Source: Streptomyces sp. ISL-43
Lineage (GTDB): Bacteria > Actinomycetota > Actinomycetes > Streptomycetales > Streptomycetaceae
Length of the DNA: 64,000 nt
Assembly (NCBI RefSeq): GCF_018614195.1
Contig: NZ_JAGGOT010000073.1
Coordinates: 26,925-90,924 of the forward strand
Reading direction: 5' to 3'
A program made the translations under genes and the position numbers. A model generated the notes under the pieces. That model saw only the letters and a list, made by a program, of their open reading frames with translations, was not told where the DNA came from and searched no databases. Shown in pieces: positions 31,321 through 42,045 of the stretch (position 1 is its first letter; every line of letters starts with the position of its first letter).

Positions 31321-32667
31321 ATGGGAGCCAGCGCAAGCGAAATCGCCGCCGCCACACCACCCGCGCGGGACCGCTACGTCGACCTGCTCAGGGTCGTCTC
31401 GCTCGGGACCGTCATCGCCGGGCACTGGCTGATGGCCGCCGTCAGCGGCGACGGCATAGGCAATCTGCTCGCGATCGTGCCGCCGCTCCAAGTGCTCACC
31501 TGGGCGCTGCAGGTTATGCCGGTGTTCTTCTTCGTCGGCGGGTTCTCCCACGCGCTCTCCTACCGTTCCCTCGCCCGCAAGACCGACGGCCCCGTCTACG
31601 CCGTCTTCCTGCGGGCCCGGCTCCAGCGGCTGCTGCGGCCCACCCTCGTCTTCGTCGCCGTCTGGACCGCCGGCGCGCTCGCCGCGCAGCTGCTCGGTGC
31701 GGGCGGCGGCAGGCTCTCGGGGGCCGCGTTCAGACTGGTGACGCAGCCGCTGTGGTTCATCGGGATCTACCTCGCGATGGTCGCCTTCACCCCGCCGCTG
31801 CTGAGGCTCCACGAGAGGTACGGGTGGGCCGCCTTCGGGGCGCTGGCCGGCGCCGCGGCCGCCGTCGACCTGCTGCGCTTCGCGGGCGGCGTCCCCTACG
31901 CGGAATTCCTGAACTTCGCCTTCGTCTGGCTCGCCGTCCACCAGCTCGGCTTCCTGCGCGCCGACGGGCGGATCCGCCGCCCCGGCGCCCTGGCCGCCGC
32001 CGGGCTGGCCGGGGCGATCGCGCTGGTCGCGTACGGGCCGTACCCCCTCTCCATGGTCGGGATGCCCGGCGAGAAGGTCTCCAACATGGCCCCGCCCACC
32101 CTCGCGCTGCTCGCGCACGGGATCTGGCTCGTGGGGGCCGTCGAACTGCTCAGGGTCCCCGCCGCCGCCCTGCTGGCCCGGCCCCGCGTCTGGCACGGCG
32201 TGGTCGCCGCCAACGGGGTCGCCATGACGGCCTTCCTGTGGCACCTCACCGCCATGCTCGCCGTCTACGCCGCCCAGCTCGCCCTGGGCATCGCCCTGCC
32301 CGAGCCCGCCGCAGCGGCCTGGTGGGCGCAGGCGCCCGTCAGGTTCCTCGCCGCCGCCGCGCTGACCTGCGTACTCGTCGGGGCCTTCCGGCGCTTCGAA
32401 GCACCCGGCGTGGCCGGCGCCCCGCGGCCGGTCTCCGTCCCCGTCCCCGCAGGCGGCTCCGGCCCCCGCGCCGCCGCCGGCATCACGCTCTGCCTGTTCG
32501 GCGTCCTCGGCCTGTCCGTCACCGGCCTCGGCGGGCTCCTGGACGGGCACAGCGCCACCCTGATCGCGCTGCCGGTCACCGCGCCCGCCGCGATCGCCAT
32601 GGCGATCGGCGGGTGGCTCCTGGTGGAACGGTCCGGCACTTCTCGGAGGGTTAGGCTGAGGGGCTGA
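31321..32667 (+). CDS. Membrane acyltransferase (acyltransferase_3 family)
   Basis: The 448-residue protein has about ten to eleven membrane helices. Its opening YVDLLRVVSLGTVIAGHWLM carries the conserved R/H catalytic region of acyltransferase_3 proteins, and FFFVGGFSHALSYRS follows. These enzymes O-acylate sugars, glycans or antibiotics at the membrane. A 209-nt non-coding spacer with Streptomyces-type GC-rich repeat sequence separates it from ispE. The substrate is unknown; it is 28 nt from the ABC-F gene, possibly one operon. Confidence 0.85.
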   Translation: MGASASEIAAATPPARDRYVDLLRVVSLGTVIAGHWLMAAVSGDGIGNLLAIVPPLQVLTWALQVMPVFFFVGGFSHALSYRSLARKTDGPVYAVFLRARLQRLLRPTLVFVAVWTAGALAAQLLGAGGGRLSGAAFRLVTQPLWFIGIYLAMVAFTPPLLRLHERYGWAAFGALAGAAAAVDLLRFAGGVPYAEFLNFAFVWLAVHQLGFLRADGRIRRPGALAAAGLAGAIALVAYGPYPLSMVGMPGEKVSNMAPPTLALLAHGIWLVGAVELLRVPAAALLARPRVWHGVVAANGVAMTAFLWHLTAMLAVYAAQLALGIALPEPAAAAWWAQAPVRFLAAAALTCVLVGAFRRFEAPGVAGAPRPVSVPVPAGGSGPRAAAGITLCLFGVLGLSVTGLGGLLDGHSATLIALPVTAPAAIAMAIGGWLLVERSGTSRRVRLRG

Positions 32668-32695
32668 TCCACACCCCTTCCCTGGAGCGCTCCTG

Positions 32696-34495
<1,800 letters not shown>

Positions 34496-34541
34496 GTTCC
34501 GCGGGTGCTCGCGCCAACTGGCCGGATAACGGCGGTATCAC

Positions 34542-34580
34542 GGGCCGGTCCTCCCTTGGGAACAGGGGGCGGACCGGCCC
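34542..34580 (+). terminator. Hairpin after the ABC-F gene
   Basis: GGGCCGGTCC and GGACCGGCCC form a perfect 10-bp stem around a 19-nt loop, about 50 nt after the stop. Confidence 0.6.
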
Positions 34581-34648
34581 GGCGCGCGGCGTCCCGTCAG
34601 TGATAGAAAGGGCATCCTCCGACCACCCGACGCCGAAGGTATGCGCTG

Positions 34649-36379
34649 ATGACCGAGCCGCCCCAGCCGCCGAACCAGCCGCCGACACCTTCCGGTTACG
34701 GGCACCTGCCCGGGCCGCCGCAGCCGCCCGGCTACGGCTACCCGCCGCAAGGCGAGAACCCGTACGCCCAGCAGCCGCAGCAGCCGCAGCAGCCCCACGC
34801 GCCCCAGCCGCAGCAGCCGCAGCCGCAGCCGCAGCCGCCCCACGCGCAGCAGCCGCTGGGGCAGGGGCCGTACGGCCGGCAGCCGCCCGGTGGCTACGGC
34901 TTCCCGCCGCCCCCGAACATGCCGCCCGGCGCCCCCGGCATGCCGCCGGTACCGCCCTCCCGGCCGAACCGGAAGCCGGCCGTGCTCATCGCGGCCGCCG
35001 TCGCCGGCGTGCTCCTCCTGGGCACCGGCGGCTACTTCGCCTTCGTCAAGGACGAGGGCAAGGGCACCGACCAGCCCGTCGCGCAGGACTCCACGCCGCC
35101 CGCCGACGACAAGGCCTCGCCCTCCGCCTCCGTGGACAAGGGCGACGGCAGCGGCAATGGCGGCGGCGACCAGGAAGACCTCAACGCCGGCCGCAAGCAG
35201 GGCGAGGACAAGGTCCTCTGGTTCAAGACCAGCAAGATCGACGGCCCCGGCGGCGGTGTCGACACCAAGGGCCAGTGGATCGTCGGCGACACCGTCGTCA
35301 AGACCCTCTGGAAGACCGTCACCGGCTACGGGATCGCGGACGGCAAGGAGAAGTGGACGCTTACCCTCCCCACCGTCATCTGCGGGCTCACCCACCAGAG
35401 CACGGACGGCAAGACCGTCGTCATGTACAAGGACGGCGAGTCCGACAGCGCCAACTGCAACCAGATGCGGATGATCGACCTCAAGGCCGGCAAGGAGGGG
35501 TGGTCGCACGAGGTCCCGAAGGAGGGCCTCTTCGACATCTTCACCTCCCCGGAGCTCGCGATCACCGGGGACGCCGTCGTCGTCAACCGGTTGGGCACGA
35601 GCAGCGCCTTCAAGGTCAGCACCGGGGACAAGCTCTTCGACAACAAGCGCAGCGAGGGCTGCCAGCCCGGTGACTTCGTCGCCCTCAACGGCAAGATGAT
35701 CTCCATCGGGGCCTGCCAGGACGCGGACCGCACCGTCCAGGTCATGGACGCCGACCCGGCCACCGGCAAGAACACCTGGATCTACAAGCTCCCCAAGGGC
35801 TTCCAGGTCAAGAACGTCTACTCGCTGGACCCGATCGTCCTCGACCTCGGCAACACCGAGAAGAAGGAGCGCGCCATCGTGGTCCTGGGACCCGACGGCA
35901 AGCAGCGCGCCACCATCGCCGGCGAGGGCAGCTTCCCCGTCGGGTGCGGCGGCTCCTTCGACCGGTCCTTGCAGGGCTGCGGCTCCTCGCGGGTCGACGC
36001 CAACACCCTCTACCTGCCCACCAGGCCCGAGTCGGGCAAGGCCAACGAGATCGTCGCCTTCGACCTGGGCACCGGCAAGGAGAAGTGGCGCACCCCGGCC
36101 GGCGAGGGCCGCACCCTCACCCCGCTCAAGGCGGCGGGCGGCCAGGTGGTCGTCTACCGCGAGGCGGAGTCCGGCAAGGGCGGCGAGGTCCTCACGATCC
36201 CGGCCGCCGGCGGCACGCCCACCGCGGTCCTGCGCAACCCCTCCGGCCCCGCGTCCGAGGTGGAGAGCGCCTTCTTCTCCCCGATCGTCGACTACGCGGA
36301 CGGCCGGCTCTTCGTCTCGGCGTCCCACCTGCTCGCGCAGAACAAGAACGAGAAGTTTCTGATGGTCTTCGGCAAGTGA
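34649..36379 (+). CDS. Membrane-anchored PQQ-like beta-propeller protein (copy 1)
   Basis: The 576-residue protein has a Pro/Gln/Tyr/Gly-rich cytoplasmic N-terminus (about 110 residues), one membrane helix (PAVLIAAAVAGVLLLGTGGYFAF) and a large extracytoplasmic domain. That domain has repeated motifs such as GKEKWTLTLP, AGKEGWSHEVP, TGKNTWIYKLP and GTGKEKWRTPAG, typical of PQQ/Trp-docking propeller blades. It is not an enzyme by sequence; such propellers scaffold or sense at the cell surface. A paralogue follows 43 nt later, so they form an operon. Confidence 0.85.
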   Translation: MTEPPQPPNQPPTPSGYGHLPGPPQPPGYGYPPQGENPYAQQPQQPQQPHAPQPQQPQPQPQPPHAQQPLGQGPYGRQPPGGYGFPPPPNMPPGAPGMPPVPPSRPNRKPAVLIAAAVAGVLLLGTGGYFAFVKDEGKGTDQPVAQDSTPPADDKASPSASVDKGDGSGNGGGDQEDLNAGRKQGEDKVLWFKTSKIDGPGGGVDTKGQWIVGDTVVKTLWKTVTGYGIADGKEKWTLTLPTVICGLTHQSTDGKTVVMYKDGESDSANCNQMRMIDLKAGKEGWSHEVPKEGLFDIFTSPELAITGDAVVVNRLGTSSAFKVSTGDKLFDNKRSEGCQPGDFVALNGKMISIGACQDADRTVQVMDADPATGKNTWIYKLPKGFQVKNVYSLDPIVLDLGNTEKKERAIVVLGPDGKQRATIAGEGSFPVGCGGSFDRSLQGCGSSRVDANTLYLPTRPESGKANEIVAFDLGTGKEKWRTPAGEGRTLTPLKAAGGQVVVYREAESGKGGEVLTIPAAGGTPTAVLRNPSGPASEVESAFFSPIVDYADGRLFVSASHLLAQNKNEKFLMVFGK

Positions 36380-36422
36380 GCGCTCCCCCTGAAGGCCGCG
36401 TTTCCCACGCAAGGAGATCCAG

Positions 36423-38207
36423 ATGAGTACCCCGCCCCCCAGCCAGCCGCCGTCCGGCGGTTTCGGCGCGCCGCAGGACCCGCCGTCGGGCGGGTTCGGC
36501 GGACCCCCGCCGATGCCGCCCGCGCCGCCCGCGCCGCCCGCGCCGCCCGCGATGCCGTCGAAGCCCCCGCAGCCGCCGGCCCAGCCGCCGACGGCCCCCG
36601 CCGCGCCGGCCGCCGCCCCCGCCGGGCAGCCGACCGCCCCTGCCGGGCAGCCCGCGTACGGGTATCCGCAGGAGGCCTACGGCTACCCGCAGCAGCAGCC
36701 CGTCACCACGCCCATGTACGCGGCCCAGGGCCAGACGCCGGCCGGCACCGGTACCGGTTCCGGCGGCAATGACGTGCGCACCCAGCTGATGATCGTCGGC
36801 GCGGCCCTCCTGGCCATCGTCCTCATCGTCGGCGGAGGCTTCTGGTACGTCTCCGGCGACGAGGAGGGCGGCGACCAGCAGCCCGTCGCCGACGGCAGCG
36901 CGAGCCCGGGCGGCGGCGACAAGGGCCAGCCCGGCGGCGGCGGCTCCGAGAAGGTGCCCGCCAAGACCAAGGCGAAGACGCTCGTCAACGTCCCGATGCC
37001 GGTCTCGGACGAGATCGTCGACATCCACGGGTCCTGGCTCACCGACACCACGTACGTGAAGTCGGACATGGGCAAGGTCGTCGGCTACAGCCTGACCGAC
37101 GGCGCCAAGAAGTGGGAGACCCCGCTCAACGCGAACGTCTGCGCCGCCAGCCGCCACGCCTCCGACAACAAGACCGCGATCCTCTTCGACGCGGCCCTGC
37201 CGACGGCCGAGAAGAAGTACCAGCCGTGCAACCAGGTCGGCGTCATCGACCTGATCTCCGGCAAGCTCCTGTGGTCCGCCACCGCCAAGTCCCAGACCGG
37301 CGGCGACAAGCCCGTCACTTTCGGCGAGGTCACCGTCAGCGGCCAGACCGTAGCCGCTGGCGGCACGGGCGGCGGCGCCGCCTGGAACCTCACCGACGGC
37401 AAGCCCCTGTGGGCGCCCAAGACCGACGCGGAGAACTGCGAGGACCTCGGCTACGCCGGCGGCCCGGCCCTCGCCGTGATCCGCCGGTGTGGCCAGAGCT
37501 CGGGCTACACCCTGTACGCCCAGGCCCTCGACCCGGTCACGGGCGCGCAGAAGTCCTCGTACAAGCTCTCCCCGGGTCTCGAATTCGCGCAGATCGTCTC
37601 CACCAAGCCGCTGATCGTCGCGGCGAACGTCAACCGCACCGCCAAGAACGCCACGGGCGTCAGCGACCTCTTCGTCCTCGACGACGCGGGCCAGCTCAAG
37701 TCCCGCATCGGGCTCACCTCGGGCAACTACGATCCCGAGTGCGGGGCCACCGAGGTCGAGGACTGCACCCACATGGTCGTCGGCAACGGCAAGCTCTACC
37801 TGCCGACCGAGGAGCACCAGGGCACGGCCGAAGTCGGGCGCACCAACGAGCTCCTCTCCTTCGACCTGGAGACCGGAAAGCTGACCGCCGACCGCGCCGA
37901 CGCCGGCGAGCGCTTCAAGATCTACCCGATGCGCATGGACGGGTCGAACCTCATCGCCTACAAGGTTCCGCCCCACGACGGCGGTGGCCAGGTCGTCTCC
38001 ATCGACGGCAAGACGATGAAGGAAACAGTGCTCATGCAGAACCCGGCGACCAAGGAATCGCAGCGCGCCGAGACCCAGTACGTGCCGGACTCCGCCGAGT
38101 ACCGCTACGGCAACGGGAAGCTCTTCATCGCCCGCACGTCCGTGAGCAGCAAGTCCTCCGTCGCCACCGACCCGGACTACTCCTTCGTCTCCTTCACGAC
38201 GGGCTGA
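36423..38207 (+). CDS. Membrane-anchored PQQ-like beta-propeller protein (copy 2)
   Basis: The 594-residue protein has the same architecture as its upstream neighbour: a Pro/Ala/Gly-rich N-terminus with P-P-A-P runs and YGYPQ repeats, one membrane helix (MIVGAALLAIVLIVGGGFWYV), then propeller blades (DGAKKWETPLN, SGKLLWSATAK, DGKPLWAPKTD). The ATG follows AAGGAG at good spacing. Cys pairs such as ENCEDLGY and PECGATEVEDC suggest disulfides outside the membrane. The pair arose by tandem duplication and has diverged strongly. Confidence 0.85.
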   Translation: MSTPPPSQPPSGGFGAPQDPPSGGFGGPPPMPPAPPAPPAPPAMPSKPPQPPAQPPTAPAAPAAAPAGQPTAPAGQPAYGYPQEAYGYPQQQPVTTPMYAAQGQTPAGTGTGSGGNDVRTQLMIVGAALLAIVLIVGGGFWYVSGDEEGGDQQPVADGSASPGGGDKGQPGGGGSEKVPAKTKAKTLVNVPMPVSDEIVDIHGSWLTDTTYVKSDMGKVVGYSLTDGAKKWETPLNANVCAASRHASDNKTAILFDAALPTAEKKYQPCNQVGVIDLISGKLLWSATAKSQTGGDKPVTFGEVTVSGQTVAAGGTGGGAAWNLTDGKPLWAPKTDAENCEDLGYAGGPALAVIRRCGQSSGYTLYAQALDPVTGAQKSSYKLSPGLEFAQIVSTKPLIVAANVNRTAKNATGVSDLFVLDDAGQLKSRIGLTSGNYDPECGATEVEDCTHMVVGNGKLYLPTEEHQGTAEVGRTNELLSFDLETGKLTADRADAGERFKIYPMRMDGSNLIAYKVPPHDGGGQVVSIDGKTMKETVLMQNPATKESQRAETQYVPDSAEYRYGNGKLFIARTSVSSKSSVATDPDYSFVSFTTG

Positions 38208-38225
38208 CCCGGCGACGCAACCGCC

Positions 38226-38273
38226 CAGAAGCCCCCGAAGCCCCCGCAAGGTCCGTCCTTCCGGGGGCTTCTG
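38226..38273 (+). terminator. Terminator after the propeller pair
   Basis: CAGAAGCCCCCG and CGGGGGCTTCTG form a perfect 12-bp stem; an extra copy of GAAGCCCCCG lies in the loop and could form an alternative pairing. Confidence 0.75.
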
Positions 38274-38344
38274 CGCGGTATCCGCACCGCACCGTCGAAC
38301 AAGCGTGTAGCTTGCCGGGGCAGAAGGATGGGGGGTGGGTTGCG

Positions 38345-39034
38345 ATGGGCGTACGGGTCGTGGTGGTCGACGAGCACCGGCTGCTTGCCGAGGCGCTCGC
38401 CTCGGCCCTGAAGCTGCGCGGTCACCGGGTCCTGGCGGCCGCCGCCCCGGCCGCGGGCGCCGCCGAGCTGGTCATCAGCCGCGCCCCCGAGGTCTGCCTG
38501 CTGGGCACCGCCACGCCCGCCGAACCGGGGGTCTTCGAGCCGGTCGTCCGGATCAAGCGCGAGCGCCCGCAGATAGCCGTGGTCGTCCTGGGACCGGTGC
38601 CGAGCCCGCGCGGCATCGCGGCCGCCTTCGCCGCCGGAGCCTCGGGCTACGTACGCCACGACGAGCGCATCGAGGGCGTGGAGCGGGCGCTGTCCAAGGC
38701 CCGCGCCGGGGAAGTCGCCATCGCCCCACAGCTGTTGCAGAGCGCCTTCGCGGAACTGCTCAACCCCGCGGCCCAGCCCGACGACGAGGGCAGCCGGCTG
38801 CTGCGGCTGCTCACCCCGCGCGAGGTGGAGGTGCTGGTCCGCGTCGCCGAGGGCGAGGACACCCGGCTCATCGCCGCGGGCATGGCCATCGCGCCGAGCA
38901 CCGCGCGCACGCACGTACAGCGGGTGTTGATGAAGCTCGGCGTGGGCTCGCGGCTGGAGGCGGCCGCGCTGGCGGCCCGTACCGGGCTGCTGGAGCGGGC
39001 CGGTCTGCCGCCGTCCGGGGCCGCTTCGTCCTGA
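38345..39034 (+). CDS. LuxR-type regulator with degenerate receiver domain
   Basis: The 229-residue protein has a receiver-like N-terminal domain (MGVRVVVVDEHRLLAEAL) and a C-terminal LuxR HTH (LTPREVEVLVRVAEGEDTRLIAAGMAIAPSTARTHVQRVL). The phosphoacceptor position is Gly54 (EVCLLGTATP) where Asp is expected, and the conserved Lys is Arg in GYVRHD. It is therefore probably phosphorylation-independent. It lies just upstream of galE. The start is an ATG with GGGGGTGGG upstream. Confidence 0.85.
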   Translation: MGVRVVVVDEHRLLAEALASALKLRGHRVLAAAAPAAGAAELVISRAPEVCLLGTATPAEPGVFEPVVRIKRERPQIAVVVLGPVPSPRGIAAAFAAGASGYVRHDERIEGVERALSKARAGEVAIAPQLLQSAFAELLNPAAQPDDEGSRLLRLLTPREVEVLVRVAEGEDTRLIAAGMAIAPSTARTHVQRVLMKLGVGSRLEAAALAARTGLLERAGLPPSGAASS

Positions 39035-39134
39035 TCCGCGGCCCCGGATTTCCCCGGAGAAGCCCGATCCGGTAAGCCGGTCACCAGCACGCGACGCATC
39101 GCGCGTGCGTTCTCGCGCGAGAGGCAGTAGGCCC

Positions 39135-40118
39135 GTGAGCAAGACGGCATCTTCCAAATATCTGGTCACCGGCGGCGCCGGATACGTGGGCAGCGTGGTC
39201 GCGGCCCATCTCCTGGAAGCGGGCCACGAGGTGGTGGTCCTCGACGACCTCTCCACCGGCTTCCGCTCCGGGGTGCCGTCCGGCGCCGCGTTCATCGAAG
39301 GCCGCATCCAGGACGCCGCCGAGCACCTGGACCCCTCCTACGACGGGGTCTTGCACTTCGCGGCCTCCTCGCAGGTCGGCGAGTCGGTCGCGAACCCCGG
39401 CAAGTACTGGGAGAACAACGTCGGCGGCACCATGGCCCTGCTGGCCGCGATGCGCGGGGCGGGCGTGCGCAGGCTGGTGTTCTCCTCCACCGCCGCCACC
39501 TACGGGGAGCCGGCCGGCGGGCCGCTGACCGAGACCTCGGTCACCGCGCCGACCAACCCGTACGGGGCCACGAAGCTGGCCGTAGACCACATGATCGCGG
39601 GGGAGTGCGCGGCGCACGGCCTCGCGGCGGTCTCGCTGCGCTACTTCAACGTGGCGGGCGCCTACGGGGAGTTCGGCGAGCGGCACGACCCCGAGACGCA
39701 CCTGATCCCGCTGGTGCTGCAAGTGGCGCTCGGCGAGCGGGAGTCGATCTCCGTCTTCGGAGAGGACTATCCGACCGCGGACGGCACCTGCGTGCGGGAC
39801 TACATCCACGTCGCCGACCTGGCGCGGGCCCACCTGGCCGCGCTGGAGGCCGCGGCCGAGGGGGAGCACCTGGTGTGCAACCTCGGCAACGGCAACGGCT
39901 TCTCGGTCCGCGAGGTCATCGAGACCGTCCGCAAGGTCACCGGGGAGGAGATCCCCGAGGTCGTCGCCCCGCGCCGGGCCGGCGACCCGGCGGTGCTCGT
40001 CGCCTCCGCCCGCACGGCCCACGAGCGCCTCGGCTGGACCCCGCTGCGCTCCGACCTCACGGGGATCGTGCAGGACGCCTGGAACTTCACCCGCGCCCTC
40101 CGCGCCGGGACCATCTGA
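39135..40118 (+). CDS. galE: UDP-glucose 4-epimerase
   Basis: The 327-residue short-chain dehydrogenase has the NAD motif VTGGAGYVGS, the Ser/Thr region VFSSTAATYGEP, and the catalytic NPYGATK (Tyr and Lys). It interconverts UDP-glucose and UDP-galactose for surface polysaccharides and galactose use. The GTG at 39135 is preferred to an upstream start by family alignment. No galT or galK gene is beside it, unlike the galTEK operon known in S. coelicolor. Confidence 0.9.
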   Translation: MSKTASSKYLVTGGAGYVGSVVAAHLLEAGHEVVVLDDLSTGFRSGVPSGAAFIEGRIQDAAEHLDPSYDGVLHFAASSQVGESVANPGKYWENNVGGTMALLAAMRGAGVRRLVFSSTAATYGEPAGGPLTETSVTAPTNPYGATKLAVDHMIAGECAAHGLAAVSLRYFNVAGAYGEFGERHDPETHLIPLVLQVALGERESISVFGEDYPTADGTCVRDYIHVADLARAHLAALEAAAEGEHLVCNLGNGNGFSVREVIETVRKVTGEEIPEVVAPRRAGDPAVLVASARTAHERLGWTPLRSDLTGIVQDAWNFTRALRAGTI

Positions 40119-40639
40119 AGCATCCGGATCAGCTGAAGCGGCTTGACCGGCTGGAGCGGTCGTCCCGGACGATCCGCCGGACCCGTACGGAGCCGCGTGC
40201 GCCCCCGCCCCCAACGGAGCGGGGGCGCGCACGCGTTCGGGGTGCGCCGTGGCCGGGCGCTGTGCGCGGGCACCCGGCGTGCACACGCCGAGTGAAATAC
40301 ACCTCGTGCAACTGCCCGCGGCACACGCGGGTCCGGAATATGTCCTCAGGGCTTGCGGTGGGGGTGATTTCAAGCCACAGAAGAAGCCGCACACGAGCGC
40401 CTCGCCGGAAAATCGCTCGGAAAACTTCTGCTATTCGGCCAACCGCGAGCCGCCCCCGGGCCTACGCTGATGCGTGACACCGGTGGGGGCCGGTGTTGAT
40501 TCAGGGGTCGAGACAAGTCGGATACGACGTCCGGTCCGGGGTAGTGCAGAGATGTCACGGCGGCGGCCGGGGTGCCTGCGGATCACCCGGTCCGGGCGCC
40601 GTACCCGCCGTCGTCCGTTCCCCGACCCTTGGGGGTTTT
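40119..40639. other. Non-coding stretch between galE and the second LuxR regulator
   Basis: It contains a galE terminator (40199-40228) and then about 400 nt leading to the regulator. The segment around 40440-40475 (GGGCCTACGCTGATG) has a TACGCT -10-like hexamer, so the regulator probably has a long leader. Short open frames here lack ribosome sites. Confidence 0.5.
40199..40228 (+). terminator. galE terminator
   Basis: GCGCCCCCGC and GCGGGGGCGC form a perfect 10-bp stem with a 10-nt loop, 80 nt after galE. Confidence 0.7.
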
Positions 40640-41428
40640 GTGGTCCGTATCCGGGTACTCGTGGTCGACGATCACCGCATCTTCGCCGAATCTCTCGCCG
40701 CCGCGCTCGCGGCCGAACCGGACGTGGACGTGTCCGCGGCCGGCAGCGGCCCGGCCGCGCTGCGCTGCCTCGAACGCGCGGCGGCCGAGGGCCGCCGCTT
40801 CGACGTGCTGTTGGTCGACGCCGACCTCGCCGCCGTCGCCGGAGCCGTCCCCGCCCAGCGGGAGCCCGGGTCCGGGCCGCCACCGGGCACTGACGGGATC
40901 GCACTGGTGGCGGGCGTACGGGTGTCCCACCCCGGGGTCCGTACGGTCGTCCTCGCCGAGCGCGACGATCCGCGCCGGGCAGCCCTCGCGCTCCAGGCGG
41001 GGGCCTCCGGGTGGGTGGCGAAGGACTGCTCCCTCTCGCGGCTGCTGGCCGTCGTGCGCGGAGTCCTGCGCGAGGAGACCCACCTTCCGCCGGCGCTGCT
41101 CACCGGAGTGCTCCGTGAACTGACCGCCGCGCGCAAGCACCGTACGGACAGCGAAAGGCTCGTGGAGTCCCTCACGCCCCGCGAGCACGAGGTGCTGCGC
41201 TGCATGGTGGCGGGGCTGGGCCGCAAGGACGTGGCCGCGCGGCTGTTCCTCTCCCCGCACACCGTCCGCACCCACATGCAGAACGTGCTGGGCAAGCTCG
41301 GGGTGCACTCCACGCTCGCGGCGGTAGCCCTGGCCCGGCGGGCCGGGGTGCGCCCCGCGGACCTGCCCGGACTGCCAGGGCCGGGACTAGCCGGGGAGGT
41401 TGTCGAACGGAGCGGTCAACTGGCGTAG
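40640..41428 (+). CDS. LuxR-family response regulator
   Basis: The 262-residue protein has a receiver domain (IRVLVVDDHRIFAESLAAAL; phosphoacceptor Asp in DVLLVDADL; Lys in GWVAKDCS) with an insertion rich in Pro and Gly after the Asp. A C-terminal LuxR HTH (LTPREHEVLRCMVAGLGRKDVAARLF) follows. It keeps the residues its relative at 38345 has lost. No histidine kinase adjoins it. The GTG follows GGGGG; the 3' end overlaps the convergent tamR gene by 42 nt. Confidence 0.85.
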   Translation: MVRIRVLVVDDHRIFAESLAAALAAEPDVDVSAAGSGPAALRCLERAAAEGRRFDVLLVDADLAAVAGAVPAQREPGSGPPPGTDGIALVAGVRVSHPGVRTVVLAERDDPRRAALALQAGASGWVAKDCSLSRLLAVVRGVLREETHLPPALLTGVLRELTAARKHRTDSERLVESLTPREHEVLRCMVAGLGRKDVAARLFLSPHTVRTHMQNVLGKLGVHSTLAAVALARRAGVRPADLPGLPGPGLAGEVVERSGQLA

Positions 41429-41884
41429 CAGCCCCGCGAGATCACCGCGCTGGGTACGCGAGAGCTGGGCCAGGATCGCCCGTTCCTGGGCCAGCAGCCC
41501 GGCGAGCGCCTGGTCGGCCCGGTCGCGGCCCTCGGGAGTCAGGCGGACCAGGACCCCGCGCCGGTCGTTGGGGTCCGGCAGCCGCTCGACGAGGCCCTTC
41601 TTGGCGAGCCGGTCGATGCGGTTGGTCATGGTCCCGGAGGTGACCAGAGTCTGCGTCAGCAACTGTCCGGGGGAGAGCTGGTAGGGCGCGCCGGCACGCC
41701 GGAGGGAGGTCAGGACGTCGAACTCCCACGGCTCCAGGCCGTGCTCGGAGAAGGCCAGCCTGCGGGCACGGTCGAGGTGGCGCGCGAGCCTGCTGACGCG
41801 GCTGAGCACCTCGAGTGGTTCCACGTCGAGGTCAGGGCGTTCCCGCCGCCATGCCGCAACCAGTCGGTCGACCTCGTCCTCCAT
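41387..41884 (-). CDS. tamR: MarR-family repressor TamR
   Basis: The 165-residue protein has the MarR winged helix (WEFDVLTSLRRAGAPYQLSPGQLL, TSGTMTNRIDRLAKKGLVERLPDPNDRRG). It diverges from a trans-aconitate methyltransferase gene. In S. coelicolor the same arrangement is known: TamR represses tam and itself and is released by trans-aconitate and related acids. The start is taken as the ATG at 41884; no clear ribosome site is seen. Identity rests on family plus conserved gene pair. Confidence 0.85.
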   Translation of the reverse strand: MEDEVDRLVAAWRRERPDLDVEPLEVLSRVSRLARHLDRARRLAFSEHGLEPWEFDVLTSLRRAGAPYQLSPGQLLTQTLVTSGTMTNRIDRLAKKGLVERLPDPNDRRGVLVRLTPEGRDRADQALAGLLAQERAILAQLSRTQRGDLAGLLRQLTAPFDNLPG

Positions 41885-41932
41885 GCGGATCAGTGTAAAG
41901 GGTCTGTCGACGTGAAGTCTCTTCAAATCGAG

Positions 41933-41965
41933 TATCTCGACATCATGTATCTTGACATCGAGATA
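41933..41965. promoter_or_regulatory. TamR operator region
   Basis: Two overlapping palindromes occupy the tamR-tam interval: TATCTCGA with TCGAGATA (41933-41940 and 41958-41965), and inner TATCT-N8-AGATA at 41948-41965. TTGACA and TATATT hexamers overlap them. The location and symmetry suit a MarR-family repressor covering both divergent promoters. Confidence 0.65.
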
Positions 41966-42045
41966 TATTTTGGTCGACGATGGGGCATGGAGGGGGCCGG
42001 AGCAGCTTCCGCTTCTGATCGCACCGCCCGCAAGGAGGCTCGAAC

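Noticed and set aside
40249..40470. Small plus-strand frame between galE and the LuxR gene
   Set aside because: No ribosome site, no recognisable sequence, and it overlaps other equally open frames; treated as non-coding leader.
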